Positions 1-11,718 of a DNA stretch of 64,000 nucleotides are shown here, piece by piece. The notes beneath the pieces are model-generated. The model had not been told where the DNA came from, made no database searches, and saw only the letters and a program-made list of their open reading frames with translations. The stretch's first letter is position 1, and every line of letters starts with the position of its first letter. Source of the DNA: Arenicola marina (lineage: Eukaryota; Annelida; Polychaeta; Arenicolidae); NCBI GenBank assembly GCA_964019135.1, contig OZ025260.1, positions 23,368,254-23,432,253 of the forward strand. Reading direction: 5' to 3'. A program made the position numbers and the translations under genes.

Positions 1-805
1 TGTATCATGAACGTAAAAAAATGCACAGAACAGGAATAAATATGGCGCATCTTGCTTAAGGTAGGCGTTTTGTACCACTCCGCTCCTGGTTACCCCCCAC
101 CCCCCGTTCGGTCGTTCAAACTTTTCAGCAAAATATCAGTGTTTCATGTCATGTTTTCATGTCTTTCCTGTCCGCTCTATTGAGGTATCTGTTTAATCAC
201 GGGGGGCGGAGGGGTGGGGGGATCAGGGACCCGTGCCCCACCAGATTGGTTTAATGGTCCCCCCCCCCTCAGGGGGTAGTGGTAGTCTGTCACAGAGACT
301 CAGAGTCAGTTAGCAACTTGTCGTTGTCAAGCCCGTCAAACCGGTACATTGTTAATTAAACCGAAACTGACCGAAACCGACCGGCATATATCATTGTGCA
401 ATACGACAGCGACAAATTGAATTTACGAATTTTCGTATAAAGTCACATTCGGCAACAAAGTCATATTGATATTAAATATTCATACGACAATTTTTACAGT
501 TAACAACAGTCAGGTGACAGCCGACGATAAGGCCACAACCTAGGTGGTTGCCTTCCCCCCCGGGGGGGGGGGAGGGGGGGGGCGGGGGTACTTAATACAT
601 TGCTGGCTTTGGCGGGATTCCGCGGTAAAGGGCCCCCTTTTTCATCGCCAAAGTCCGCTCGGTCGGGGCGTTTTACCGCCAACATCCGTTTGGAAGGGGT
701 ATTTTTTGCCCGTTGACCCGCTCTGTCCAAGCAGTTCCATGCAAACCCTAGCTCGGTTTACTCTTTTTTCCCGGCAAACCCGCTCTATGAACGCATTTTC
801 CTCGT

Positions 806-900
806 TGTAACATGCCTAATTCTTCATTTACCACGTGCACGAAGCATTACGCTGTAACATGCCTAATTATTCAGTTACCACGTGAACCGAACCATGTTGC
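806..900. repeat. 47-bp E-box-bearing repeat, two copies, unit 1
   Basis: Two tandem copies starting TGTAACATGCCTAATT and containing TTACCACGTG, 47 bases apart. A diverged group of the same repeat lies in the sulfotransferase 3' region (8668-8820). Confidence 0.75.
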
Positions 901-1769
901 CTAGCCTCCTTCATTTTCCGGCAAAGTTACTGCAAAATTGAAGCTGTAGATAAAAAGTTGTTATAATTATGGAGCCTTAATATATTTGAATTATTTTGCG
1001 TAATATCAATTTACACATCTTGTAAGTATCTTTCGCTCATGTACACATGTCTTGCACTGTTTCGCAGGGAAGCCAAGTATTTCCAGTATATTAATTGATC
1101 ATATGTCGATATAAGGCTTAGTTTGCTAGTACTCAAATCTGTACCATTAAAGTGAATATCATGACCAACAAAATTAACAGGTCCAGATCTGTCTCAGGCA
1201 TTCTTTACTTTCTTTAGTTACATAGTGTTATTTCGTTACAGTCATGGTAGCAACGGGGCCAGGAGTGCAGGGGGGGGGGGGGCTGAGCTAATATATACCC
1301 TTGCCCCTTTCCCACCATTTTTATTTCATTGTTTTTCCTTGTAGTTTTTGTGAGGTGGGGTGGAGACATGGGTCGTAACGCAAGGCGATATACGACATAA
1401 ATTGTTTCATTTAACTAAAGCGCTAAGCAAGTATGGGAGTACAAAATAGGTGGCAAATTGAATCATTTACCCCTTTGCCCATTCCCGAATCACACACACA
1501 CTTAACAACATATGGAAAACTCCGATTAACAGGATGTGAGAGACGATTCCATATATCCCGATGACACGATGCGGCCGCCAAACCGCGTCCAAGCGTCACG
1601 TCCAGTCCGGAGATGGTTTGGTAGTAGGGCCAAAACGCTAATCCCCACCAGTTCAACACGGCTGATGCCAGAGACCCAATCAATGGGAGGGGGGGGGGGG
1701 GGCAATCAATTCATTCTGATCGTGATCTCGTGGAGTAAAGATGGTTTTTAAAGGCTTAGAATTCTAACG

Positions 1770-2300
1770 CCAACCATTGCCGACATGACTTGAAACCGCT
1801 GAACGTTCGTGATGTGGCAAGAATGCAGCCACTTCAAACAGGAAAAGGAGAGTGGCGAGAAGCAACTGTCACCAAACAACTGAAAAGCCGTACATTTGAA
1901 ATGCAAGGAGATGCAGGGACGGTCTACAGGAGAAACAAAGAGTAATTGCGATATGTCTCAAAGTCTGATCACCATCTGTCAGACGATGACTGTACTGCGT
2001 TAGTGACAGTCCGCACACCGACGAGGACCATCGCCACACCGCCAGAACCACCGCGTCCAGCATTTCCGGATCATGTACGTCATGTCCAGATCATGTTCGT
2101 CATGTCCGGATCCTGTACGGCATGTGTGGATCATGTACATCATGTCAGGATCATTACGTCATGTCCGGATCATGTACGTCATGTCTGGATCATGTAAGTC
2201 ATGTCCGGATCATGAACAGGCAGAACAAGCCACCGAGATTTATCGAACAAGATCCGGGAGAAGTGTAAAGAAAGTTGGGACGCTATATCTGCAAAGATTT
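1770..2300 (+). mobile_element. Ty3/gypsy-type pol tail fossil, unit 1
   Basis: A short, broken remnant resembling the C-terminal end of a Ty3/gypsy polyprotein downstream of integrase (motif types KPLNVRDVARMQP, GTVYRRNKE and TRSGRSVKK). No protease, reverse transcriptase or core integrase is seen, so it is a fragment. It contains a 20-bp minisatellite. It was present before the tandem duplication. Old; family assignment is from motif pattern only. Confidence 0.6.
2066..2215. repeat. 20-bp minisatellite, unit 1
   Basis: About eight degenerate copies of CCGGATCATGTACGTCATGT. Also at 19189-19338 and 39058-39210. Confidence 0.88.
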
Positions 2301-2399
2301 TTGTCATAACAATTTAGAAAATTAATGTTGCAGCTTCAGAATTAATTATGGCTCTTTTGTGGGTTGATGGATAACGTATCTATACGCAATTTTCTTTAA

Positions 2400-2640
2400 A
2401 AGAAACATCTTACTTGATGTCAGTAGATGGCGCCACTTTATCACATATCAAGCCCCTAGATGGCGCCACCTATAAATTTGCAAATGAGCTGGTTGCGAGA
2501 GGGGCAGTTATCTGTCACTCTGCCGTTGGTCGTTGCCTATAGTACCTTGCTGACCTGCATGTAAGAATGAACTTATAATATACTGTCATATTCTATGTCC
2601 ATCTTGCTTGTGAATAACAACAACACCGAGAGAGGGACGT
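2400..2640 (+). mobile_element. Possible LTR remnant following the Ty3/gypsy fossil, unit 1
   Basis: A stretch with two AGATGGCGCCAC motifs, a TATAAA box and a following CACTCTGCC-type region resembles a short Ty3/gypsy LTR and lies directly 3' of the pol remnant. No partner LTR is found within the window apart from the unit 2 duplicate (19523-19763). Fossil. Confidence 0.35.
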
Positions 2641-2956
2641 GCCGACAAGCTCGGCCTTGGCCAACCTGATACCAACGTTCTCCCACCCTCGGCCGAAGGA
2701 AGCTTCACGGAGGTGTGTAACCTACAATACTATGCCGCAACATCGTTCAACATATAGCAAAAGCCTACCCGCTCTCTTTATTAATTCACATTTTGATCAA
2801 CAATCATTGAAAAAAATGGACGATACTGTATGCTTTAAACGTTACGCGTGTTTTTCGTATCAAAACGCTACACAACGGGACAATAATTATAAAGTAACAG
2901 AAAGAAAGAATGAAATAAAGTTTACAATCAACATCCATTGATTTCGATATCCTAGC

Positions 2957-3240
2957 CAGTGGCGGATCTAGGGGGGGGGGGGTTACGGGGGTTGCAACCG
3001 CCCCCTCCCCCCTTGGGAACCAGAACATACAACATACATATTAACATACATGTTAAAATCCCAAGTTTTCAGAGAGCACCCCCCCCCCCTTGGGAAACTG
3101 AACATACACTGTTTAAGTCGGGTTTTCCAAGCCCTCCCCCCGTCGCAAGTTTTTCAGAGAGCACACCCCTCGGTCGGAAGTTTTCAGAGAGCAACCCCCC
3201 CCCCCCCCCCTTGACAAATTCCTAGGTCCCCCCCCTGCTA
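2957..3240. mobile_element. Small G/C-rich nonautonomous element, unit 1
   Basis: Starts AGTGGCGGATCTAGGGGG, a sequence type common at the ends of short invertebrate interspersed elements. It continues with poly-G, TTGGGAACC and three copies of AGTTTTCAGAGAGCA each followed by a C-run. A reverse-oriented relative of the start (TCTGGACCCGCCACTGAATG) lies at about 15960. Class (SINE or MITE) unresolved. Unit 2 copy 20080-20362; the unit 3 copy (39290-39560) has lost the first bases. Confidence 0.5.
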
Positions 3241-3575
3241 GCTACTAGGTTTACATGGAGAGTTCTGCCAGCCTTTAAGCATGAACTTGATATATGGTTT
3301 ATTCATCAGCTCCTCGCTGTATTCAGTTGCACCTTGGATCCATTAAATGTAGATAAACGGTAGATAGACGGTACTCGTTCCTAGTTTCCGTACACAGGGC
3401 GTCATATTACAAGGTCGTTCAAGGGCCCACTTGTTCGGCCCTCACAGAACTGTAAGCCCCAGGCATAGGCTCAAGGCCCAATCGTCCTGTAGTTGCAGGC
3501 AGTAGTGATATGATCGGGCTATGTGTTTTATGTATTGTATAGCGTACTGCTCATATAGACTTGGACACATGTGCA

Positions 3576-3639
3576 TTTGGGATGGGAAAAAGTATAATTG
3601 TCGTAGGCCAAAGACAACTATACTTTTTCCCATCCCAAA
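3576..3639. repeat. Near-perfect 27-bp inverted repeat (hairpin), unit 1
   Basis: The left arm 3576-3602 begins TTTGGGATGGGAAAAAGTAT. The right arm 3613-3639 is its reverse complement with one mismatch. The loop is 10 bases. It lies just beyond the 3' end of the LINE. Confidence 0.9.
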
Positions 3640-3649
3640 TGAAATTTCT

Positions 3650-6065
3650 AATCATATTTTCTAGTATAATAATTTGCTTCTTCTTTGGGTTTGGAAGGAC
3701 CGACATATATGTACCATTTTAGGTAACGCTACTGTTTTGAGGATTGTAACTTTCCCAATGAGTGATAGCGTGCCCTTGCCATATCTGCGTAGCAGTTTGT
3801 CCGCTTCTACTGTTTTGAGGTCCTAGTTCTCTTCAATAATGCTATCCGCCTCATTATCAAATTTGATTCCTAGTAGGGTGAATTTCTGGAACGAATTTAC
3901 TTGGAGGTTGGGATATATAAGTCTTTTAAATTGAGCTTTTTGTCCCAGCCGCACAGCCTGTGTTTTTTCGACATTTACTCTTAAACCAGAACATTTATAA
4001 AATCTAATTAGTACGCCGAATAATTCCCGCAGCCAGATTTCTGTTCCATCCCAAAGTACGAAAGTGTCGTCAGCGAACAGCCCCAATTTATGCACAAATT
4101 CCCTGATCTGAATGCCTTTAATGTTAGGGTTATATTCTTCACCGCCATTGCCATAGGTTCAATTGCAAGGAGGAAAAGATATGGGGATAGGGGGTCACTC
4201 TGTCGGCCACCTCGACCTAGTCTAAAGAAATCAGAGAATATTCCATTCTTGATGACACAACTATGCGCATTCTTACACGTGATATGACCCTAATTTTTTA
4301 ATGATTCCCCAAAGTTATATGCGTTTAATACCTCTGTTAAATATTTCCATTCTATCGAATCGAAAGCTTTTTCAAAATCAATCATTAAAAGTGATCCTGT
4401 CCGATTTTGTTCCCTTAGGTATTGCATGATATCATACACTAATCTAGTGTTTTCCCCAATAAAGCGCCCCTTAAGGAAATCCATTTGATCTGAACTTAGT
4501 ATCTCATTTAATACTCTTTTCATCCTTAACGCTAAAACTCCAGCCAAAATGTTATAGTCTGTATTCAGAAGAGATATGGGTCGCCAATTTTTGAGATACT
4601 CCTTTGGTTTATTTCCTTTGGGTAGAACGGTAATAACTCCCTGTCGTTGAGTTATTGATAGTGCGCTTTGGGGTGAGCAGTTGAGACTGTCCATCACAAT
4701 TTCACCAATATCCCTCCACCTTCTAAAATTCCACTGACAGCCCGTCGGTGCCTGGTGACTTGTTGTGTTTCATTGTTTTAACAACCTCCCTCAGCTCCTC
4801 TAGAGTGATGCCCCCTCGCATGACAGTTTCTGTTCTTCGTTTAGTTGGCAAATATTTTCTTTAGTTAAGAAGTGTTTAACATTCCCCTGAAGGTCGGCGT
4901 TTGAAAGCTTTTCATCATACAAGTTTTGAAAATACTGTTTTGGGTAGGCTAATATCTCTACCGGATCTCTAACTTCATTCCCATTGCATTGGAGCATCTT
5001 TATTTGCTTCGAAACAAAATTCTTTCTCTTGAGGCCTAAGAAGTATTTAGTTGGTTTTTCCCCTTCTACGTAAGCTTGTACTCTGGCCCTTACCAGAATA
5101 CCTTCTGTTTTATTTTTTCTGATGTCTTCCAACCCCTGTTTTGTCTCATCATAGCAACACTCTATTTCTCTCGTTAACTTATCGACATTTTCCGTCAGTT
5201 GCATTAACTACAAGATATACTTTCACCCCTAACGTTCATTTTAACCATCTCAAACAACATTTGTGGGTTAGTTTCTTCACCACCACATGATTTGGGATAT
5301 CTTATACTCTCTGTGATACATTGACGTATTTTTTCAACATATGTTACATCGTGCAGCAGCGAAGAGTTTAATTTCCAAAAACCAAGACCCCTGTAGTATT
5401 ATTTTTGAGATCAACCCTAAACGTTACGTTAGAGTGATTTGTCATGAAACCATGGCTTATATTAATTGCTACCGTCAGATTCTGAACATCGAAGCTTACG
5501 AGGAAGAAGTCCAGGCGAGCTCGTTGGCTCTTCCTTTGTGGATTCGTCCAGGTATATTGTCTAATTTTAGGATGCGGATGTCGCCACGTTTCATGTAAAT
5601 CCCTGGCATCTGACAATTCATATTCCATCACAAGGTTCCAATCGCCACAGACTATTGTTGAAGCTTTATTATGTACCGCAATTTTATTGTAGAGGATTTC
5701 GTAGAGTATTGGTTGGTCCTGATTTGGACCATAAACTGTGACCAGTGTCTATAATCCCATAGTTGCCCCTTTATCCAAATCAAACTCATGGATTTCATAG
5801 TCAATTGACTCTCGAAGCAACACTGCGACCCCTCTGTTCTCACTATTGTTTGAGCAAAAAATACCTCCACCGCCCCTGTCTGCCTTAAATTTTGCTTCAG
5901 ATACTTCATCACTGTGTGTATCTTGTAGGCAATACACGCCATATCTCTTGTCCTTTATCCAGTTAAATATTTCTTTTCTCTTTCTATTCGTTGCCAAACC
6001 ACAAACATTCATGCTAAAAAAGCTAGTTCCCGCCCTAAATGGTACCTTACACAAAGAGGCTTAAC
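3650..6065 (-). mobile_element. L1/Tx1-like LINE, broken, unit 1
   Basis: Minus-strand non-LTR retrotransposon ORF2. In order: APE-type endonuclease (SMNVCGLATNRKRKEIF, CLQDTHSDE, near 6050-5880), a GDWN-type catalytic motif near 5640, reverse transcriptase with NWRPISLLNTDYNI (near 4590), LLMIDFEKAFDSIEWKYL (near 4390), GRGGRQSDPLSPYLFLL (near 4200) and FADDTFVLWDG (near 4070). The C-terminus after the thumb is missing, and several frameshifts and stops separate the blocks; unit 1 has one extra single-base deletion near 4810 compared with units 2 and 3. It is dead. The NWRPISLLNTDY and DPLSPYLF motifs point to the L1/Tx1 group rather than CR1/Jockey. Confidence 0.9.
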
Positions 6066-6169
6066 CACTTGGCCATTGTCCTTGTCTGTTTAGACGCTAG
6101 GACGCTATTTTCTTTTGCCCCTGACTTTAGGTTTGGCCAATTATCCCTTGACACAATTCGTTTTCTGCC

Positions 6170-6840
6170 TTGAACCCGTCATGCGTAACGCTATCAACTT
6201 GGTATAGGTTCAAAATGGCTATTCCTGCCGATCCGCGTGTGTTTGTTTTTTAAATTGTAGATAATTATACACATGATAATCGTTATGAACGGCTATCCTG
6301 TCTCGTATGCTGCAAAGCGATAGACTACTCCCCCCCCCCCTCCCCGTCTCCCGAAAGACGAGTCACCATATTAGGCTTAGCAGAGATCTTCGGAACTTGT
6401 ATGGTACTAGTGCGTTTAAACTTCACACCCAGCACGAGCCGCTGTTGAGAGTAACATGATTTCAATGCCTAGAACTGAATCATCGATATTGGCCAATCGG
6501 TCTACGTAAGAACTTCAGCAGTACTCCCAAATGGATATCTTGTGTTGTCAGGAGACCAGCTGTAATACTAAAGATAATTAAACTTGTGGTAACGGTCATT
6601 TTCATTTAACAGATTTCGCTCGCGTGATGAACATAAAATAGGCGGATATCAGTCTATGCATCTTTCCCTAAATGCGGTATTTCTGCTTACACTTGTTACT
6701 GTTCTCGTGTTATATACCTCATCTATATCATATTTAGAGGAATTACGACCACCCGGAATGAAGAACACCCACATCAGGTGGCTTGGAATCTTTATTGTGC
6801 AATGTGTTTAAAATTACTATTTCAACAAATTTTGCGGCGG
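6170..6840. other. Spacer between LINE and sulfotransferase promoter, unit 1
   Basis: No gene or element recognised. One C-rich run at about 6330. The equivalent stretches are 23293-23963 and 42495-43165. Confidence 0.5.
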
Positions 6841-7060
6841 GGGTGTTCCGTCAGATCACGTGAGGCGCCGCGGCTGTTCGAACAGCTGTAAACACTGTAT
6901 AACACTCTGCCTCAAGGAGGCGCTGCCAGTCGCGAATCCTGGCCAATAACGAAAGTTAGTCGTTGGCGCTCGCCCTGGCGGAGATTACTTCATGCGTGTT
7001 ACGTCACCAGCACATCAACGTCACTGTACACACGTTTTTTCTCCGCCAGATTTGGATCAC
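6840..7060 (+). promoter_or_regulatory. Candidate promoter of sulfotransferase copy 1
   Basis: A GC-richer stretch in otherwise AT-rich spacer holds an E-box CACGTG (6857-6862), an inverted palindrome TTCGAACAGCTG, a CCAAT box (6943-6947) and ACGTCA CRE half-sites (7001-7006 and again near 7018). It lies 240-460 bases before the ATG and upstream of the presumed 5'-UTR intron whose acceptor ends at 7268. No clear TATA box. The same block occurs at about 23963-24183 and 43165-43386. The assignment is inference from motif density and position. Confidence 0.4.
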
Positions 7061-7298
7061 AATGAATGTTTACTTTTTGTTGTAATAGTAACTTTAAATT
7101 AAGAGTCATAAAGAGTTATAAAGTCGAGATTTATTACATAAGACCTCCATGTGACGGAAAATGTATGATTTACCGGGTGGACTCCAGTTAACTTTTTGTT
7201 AATTAGAACATTCAACAGTTCAACGTTTGGTGGAATTATTATTTGTCAATCTGAATCTGTGCTTTCAGAAATTCACCTTCACTCGACCCAACTACAAC

Positions 7299-8621
7299 AT
7301 GGAGCGGAAACTGAGGATGTTCTGTAATCTGTCAAGGTACCAGTTGTTTGTCTTGTTCAACGGCTTCGTGACCGTCCTGCGCGCCATCTACTGGTGGCTG
7401 ACGGGACGAGCGGCGGAGATTAAAGCTCACCAGGCCGTCTACGCAACATCCGCCCATAAAATGGGATTCGCCTACAAGTTTCGGTTGGATTTGGTGTGTA
7501 GTCCGGGACGGCATAACTTTGGACTCTACCACGAGGAGTTTGTCCATCCGGAGTACGTTCTTCGTGACGAGGTCAGCCTCATGCAGATCACGACGACGGA
7601 AGCCATCTTCATAGAGAGCAAGAAGGACGCCTTGCCGGCCTACAAAGCCTGCCACAACTTCCTGTTCAACGGACAGTGGGCAACTGCCCACAAAGTCATC
7701 ACCATGCCGCTGAAGTCGATGCTGCGACTGGCTCAGGATATAGAAGAAGAGGGAACCAAGGTAATCTTCATCTATAACCAGGGTAGGGTCGGGTCCACTC
7801 TGATGACTGGTATCTTTGAACACACCAACCGCTGCATCACATTCTCCGAGCCTCACCCCCTGAATGCCGCATGCAAACTGGTCTTAATCGACAAGATGTT
7901 TGACAAGAGAGAGGGATTGGCTTTCATCCGGAACACGCTGCGTGTGCTCTGCAAGCCCTGCAGGAGCCTTCCGGACAAGATCCTGGCCTACGTCATCAAG
8001 CCCAAGGCGTCAACTATTGCTGCCGCCGATCTGATAGAGGAGGCGATGCCAGAATCCATTCCTCTCTTCATGTATCGGGATCCAGTGGCAGTGGGACAGT
8101 CCTTCCGTCGACTCGCCGAAGCCGTTCCTTCCTTGAAGATGATGTGCTATTTGATCGAGCTACAGATTCCTAACCTAATCTACAGGTATGTATCGGTCAC
8201 TGGTCAGGTGGCGGTCGTGTTCAAGGGATTCACGCCAAGAGCCGGCACCGGGCTGGAGTGCGGCTATTACCTGTCTATGGCCATGCCGCACTACATGGAT
8301 CTGATGCGAAAGAAAGGACTCCATATTCCCGCCATTCGCTACGAGGACCTCCGCGACCACCCCAAGGCGATGGTGCATAAGATCGTTAAGTTGTGCGGTC
8401 TTCCGGATTCCCTGGTGGATCCCGCTCTGGAGGCCATGGACAAGGACTCACAGGGTTCCACGGACTTCAGTCAGAAGCTACTCCGCCAGCTGATGCCGGT
8501 GTTGCCCAAGCCGACGCCAGAGTTCTTTGATGAGATGAGGGTGGAGGCCAAGAGGCTGGGGGTCCCGGAGCCTGAGGTCTGGACCAGGGACTACCACGTT
8601 GAGAACAGTATTGTGCCGTAA
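7299..8621 (+). CDS. Sulfotransferase-like type II membrane protein (copy 1)
   Basis: A 440-residue PAPS-dependent sulfotransferase-like protein, inferred to sulfate a glycan or similar acceptor in the Golgi. What is seen: residues about 14-34 form one hydrophobic N-terminal segment (signal anchor). NQGRVGSTL near residue 160 fits the 5'-phosphosulfate-binding loop. YRDPVAVGQSFRR near 260 fits the 3'-phosphate-binding strand/helix. The length suits Golgi sulfotransferases. The frame is open further upstream to 7227, but I start at the ATG at 7299 because a splice acceptor (CTTTCAG, ending 7268) lies just before it, which suggests a noncoding first exon near 7000. No intron is needed within the coding part. 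It faces the formin tail-to-tail. Acceptor substrate and exact subfamily are not recognised. Confidence 0.85.
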   Translation: MERKLRMFCNLSRYQLFVLFNGFVTVLRAIYWWLTGRAAEIKAHQAVYATSAHKMGFAYKFRLDLVCSPGRHNFGLYHEEFVHPEYVLRDEVSLMQITTTEAIFIESKKDALPAYKACHNFLFNGQWATAHKVITMPLKSMLRLAQDIEEEGTKVIFIYNQGRVGSTLMTGIFEHTNRCITFSEPHPLNAACKLVLIDKMFDKREGLAFIRNTLRVLCKPCRSLPDKILAYVIKPKASTIAAADLIEEAMPESIPLFMYRDPVAVGQSFRRLAEAVPSLKMMCYLIELQIPNLIYRYVSVTGQVAVVFKGFTPRAGTGLECGYYLSMAMPHYMDLMRKKGLHIPAIRYEDLRDHPKAMVHKIVKLCGLPDSLVDPALEAMDKDSQGSTDFSQKLLRQLMPVLPKPTPEFFDEMRVEAKRLGVPEPEVWTRDYHVENSIVP

Positions 8622-8667
8622 GGTTCTAATCTCTGTCTAGTGTCTAGCGCAGGGGGAGAACCATTAG

Positions 8668-8820
8668 GCTGTCACATGCTTGATTCTTCAGTTACCACGT
8701 GAACCGAAGCATTATTATACTGCAGCATGCTTCAGTATTCCGTTCTTATATGGACCGAAGCATTATGCCTTAACATGGTTAATTGAACTGAAGAATGCTA
8801 CCTTGCCTCGTTAATTGTCA
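8668..8820. repeat. 47-50-bp E-box-bearing repeat, sulfotransferase 3' region, unit 1
   Basis: Three degenerate copies (CTGTCACATGCTTGATTC..., TGCAGCATGCTTCAGT..., TTAACATGGTTAATT...). The first keeps CAGTTACCACGTGAACCGAA exactly as at 806-900. It probably lies in the 3' UTR of the sulfotransferase. Equivalents at 25791-25943 and 44994-45130. Confidence 0.7.
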
Positions 8821-9111
8821 TGCATGGTTGTTTGCAGTTGCAATTCCATGTTTAACATTGCTCTTTTACGACATTATGTTTCTGTAATGCAGTTTGTAAG
8901 TTGCATATGGACTTTACTATGGATTTTACGCAAGTTAACGTACTTAAAAGACATTACCGAATAACAATGGGTTAAGTCCTCTTTTATTATGCGGTCACGT
9001 AGTGTTCTTTAGACATTCTCTTATACGTAGCACCCCTTAATCTGTGTTTACTTGTGCCGTTCGTTTGATACATAACTTGAGGTGGTCATTCACGTGTTGT
9101 CTATAACATAG

Positions 9112-9160
9112 CAAATAAATCAAGCGTATACAAAAAACATTTTTATATGTGCTTTATTAT
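9112..9160. terminator. Overlapping convergent polyadenylation signals, unit 1
   Basis: On the plus strand AATAAA (about 9113-9118) ends the sulfotransferase transcript. On the minus strand AATAAA (reverse complement of TTTATT, about 9153-9158) ends the formin transcript about 25 bases after its stop codon. Cleavage sites 15-30 bases downstream of each would make the two 3' ends overlap by a few tens of bases. The same block is at about 26236-26283 and 45427-45476. Confidence 0.6.
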
Positions 9161-10814
9161 TATTAATATTATTATTATTTTTACACAAGATCATTAATAT
9201 CAAAGACTTTTCTTTTCTTCTTTCTGCCTTTATTTTCGTCTCGCCGCTTCTGAGCTCTCTTTGTTCGAATCTTCTCCTCCTCTAGCTCCTTTAATCATAG
9301 GATTAACACAGGTTACATTGAGCTACATTAATAACAAACACCAGTTAGTATGAATACTATGTATATCTAACCGCCCGGCGGCGCCACCGTCGGTCGTGCT
9401 TACCGAAGTTTATAATCTTCAAGACTAGATCATTGTAGATCTATCTACATGCATAGAAGATGTATTTATATTATCGAATAGATGTAAAGTTACGCATTGT
9501 TTTATGTCTAAAAATATCCCTAGCGTGGTAACATAAAACAAGTCTGCGACTTAAATTGTTCTCGTTCATGTCCCCCCACATACCATATACCACTCACCCT
9601 CTGACACTGCTGTATGTGCACACACCATGTCTTTGTCCACCCGAAACAGTCTTCTAGGCTGAATTTTTGGGGATCTTCCCCGTAACGTCTGGCCAGGCGC
9701 ACAGAGAGCGTGTCTATGTCAGTGAGGCCTCGTGCCAGCTCGTCCAACTGCCCCATCGCTTTCTGTCGTTCATAAGCGGGGAAAAGGGCAACGAGTGAGT
9801 CTTACCCTCTGACACATTGGTGAGGGGGAGTATGTGGGTGGGAGGTGGAGGGGGGGAGGGAGCTTCTGTGGCAAGTACCTAATAAAGCTACCAACTGACG
9901 GGTGTTACGACCGTGAGCGGAGGGGGGTGGGGGTGGGGGGCGGGTGCTTGTGCAGCACAATTATTTTGAGTTGTTCAGATGGCGTACAATTGGCGTACCA
10001 ATGAAGCAGAGCATTCTCGCCAAAATTGTTTGTGGTGGAGGGAGGGGGGGGGGGGGGGTCAGACCCATCCCCATGCCTCTGGATTTATTTATTTATTTAT
10101 TTTTAAGCCTTAAATGACTGAATATATGATTAATTAGGATGGTGGGGGGGGGGGGGGTCATGTTCCCAGTTCCTCATGTTTATTCACGAAGAATAAATTT
10201 CTGTATACCCAGATCACGATGAATTAAAGGAAGAACTCCCCGAATACAATGGAAAGGCGGATATATGATACTAAATTGACGATTTCCCACTTCACGGTTA
10301 TTTAATATGTAAATTCCCAGTTCACGAATAATGAAAATCCTTGATCACGGCGGTCGGCTAATACCCCATTCCCAGTTCACGAAGAATTATTTTCCTCATT
10401 CCCAGTTCACGGTGAATTGAAAAGCCCATTTCCGAGGACGCGAGGAACCTTGCGCCCCCCCCCCACCCCACCCCCCTAGGATATATGAGTACCGTGGATA
10501 TTACAATGTAAAACACGGTGAACTAATAGCTTTCTATTCCGGGTCGGAGACGAAAGGATACCTCGACAAATAGCTTAAACTGATTCCGAATTTTTTCATC
10601 ACAGTTGTCTACGTAGGATGCCAACTTCTGGACGCCGGTTTGGGTGGCCTTGATATCTGACTTGATGACGTCAACGCTCAGCCTACAAGAGATTTAAGTA
10701 AAATCAGCAAGGGCATCAGAGGACATGAGGTCGTCGAAGGTCAGCTATATGGAGTGTCACAAAATCCGCAATATTGAACAATATTGAACACTATTGGGTC
10801 CCAGCAGCTCGCCC

Positions 10815-11192
10815 ACAGTGTTAACCTGGCTGGCGGCCTGGGTATGTGTGTGTGTTCTAGGCAGAGTATTCAATCAGTGTTAACCTGACTGGCGGCCTGT
10901 GTGTGTGTGTGTGTGTGTTCTAGGCTGAGTATCCACTCAGTGTTAACCTGGCTGGCGGCCTGTGTGTGTGTGTTCTAGGCTGAGTATCCACTCAGTGTTA
11001 ACCTGACTGGCGGCCTGTGTGTGTGTGTGTGTGTGTTCTAGGCTGAGTATCCACTCAGTGTTAACCTGGTTGGCGGCCTGGGTATGTGTGTGTTCTAGGC
11101 AGAGTATCCACTCAGTGTTAACCTGGCTGGCGGCCTGGGTATGTGTGTGTGTTCTAGGCTGAGTATCCACTCAGTGTTAACCTGACTGGCGG

Positions 11193-11223
<31 letters not shown>

Positions 11224-11718
11224 TCTAGGCTGAGTATCCACTCAGTGTTAACCTGGTTGGCGGCCTGGGTATGTGTGTGTTCTAGGCAGAGTATCCACTC
11301 AGTGTTAACCTGGCTGGCGGCCTGGGTATGTGTGTGTGTTCTAGGCTGAGTATCCACTCAGTGTTAATCTGGCTGGCGGCCTGTGTGTGTGTATGTTCCA
11401 GGCTGATTATCCAATCAGTGTTAACCTGGCTGACGGCCTGTGTGTGTGTGTGTGTTCTAGGCAGAGTATCCACTCAGTGTTAACCTGGCTGGCGGCCTGT
11501 GTGTGTGTGTGTGTTCTAGGCAGAGTATCCACTCAGTGTTAACCTGGCTGGCGGCCTGTGTATGTGTGTGGGTTCTAGGCTGAGTATCCACTCAGTGTTA
11601 ACCTGGCTGGCGGCCTGTGTTTGTCTGTGTTTTAGGCAGAGTATCCACTCAGTGTTAACCTGGCTGGCGGCCTGTGTGTGTGTGTGTGTTCTAGGCTGAG
11701 TATCCACTCAGTGTTTAC
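10815..11718. repeat. GT-rich minisatellite derived from the E7 splice donor, unit 1
   Basis: About 15 monomers of 57-69 bp, variable through a (GT)n part. On the minus strand each monomer contains GCCAG/GTTAACACTGAGTGG, which matches the E7 exon/intron junction GCCAG/GTAAACACTGAGTGG. The array begins directly at the E7 donor and fills most of intron 7 of the formin. Apparent histidine/threonine-rich open frames in it are repeat artefacts. Confidence 0.9.

Noticed and set aside
7332-7856. 174-codon minus-strand frame opposite the sulfotransferase
   Set aside because: A shadow of the sulfotransferase gene; no family resemblance.
10943-11707. Minus-strand open frames with [14 protein letters not shown] repeats
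   Set aside because: Translation of the intronic GT-rich array. The frame entering from E7 stops immediately.
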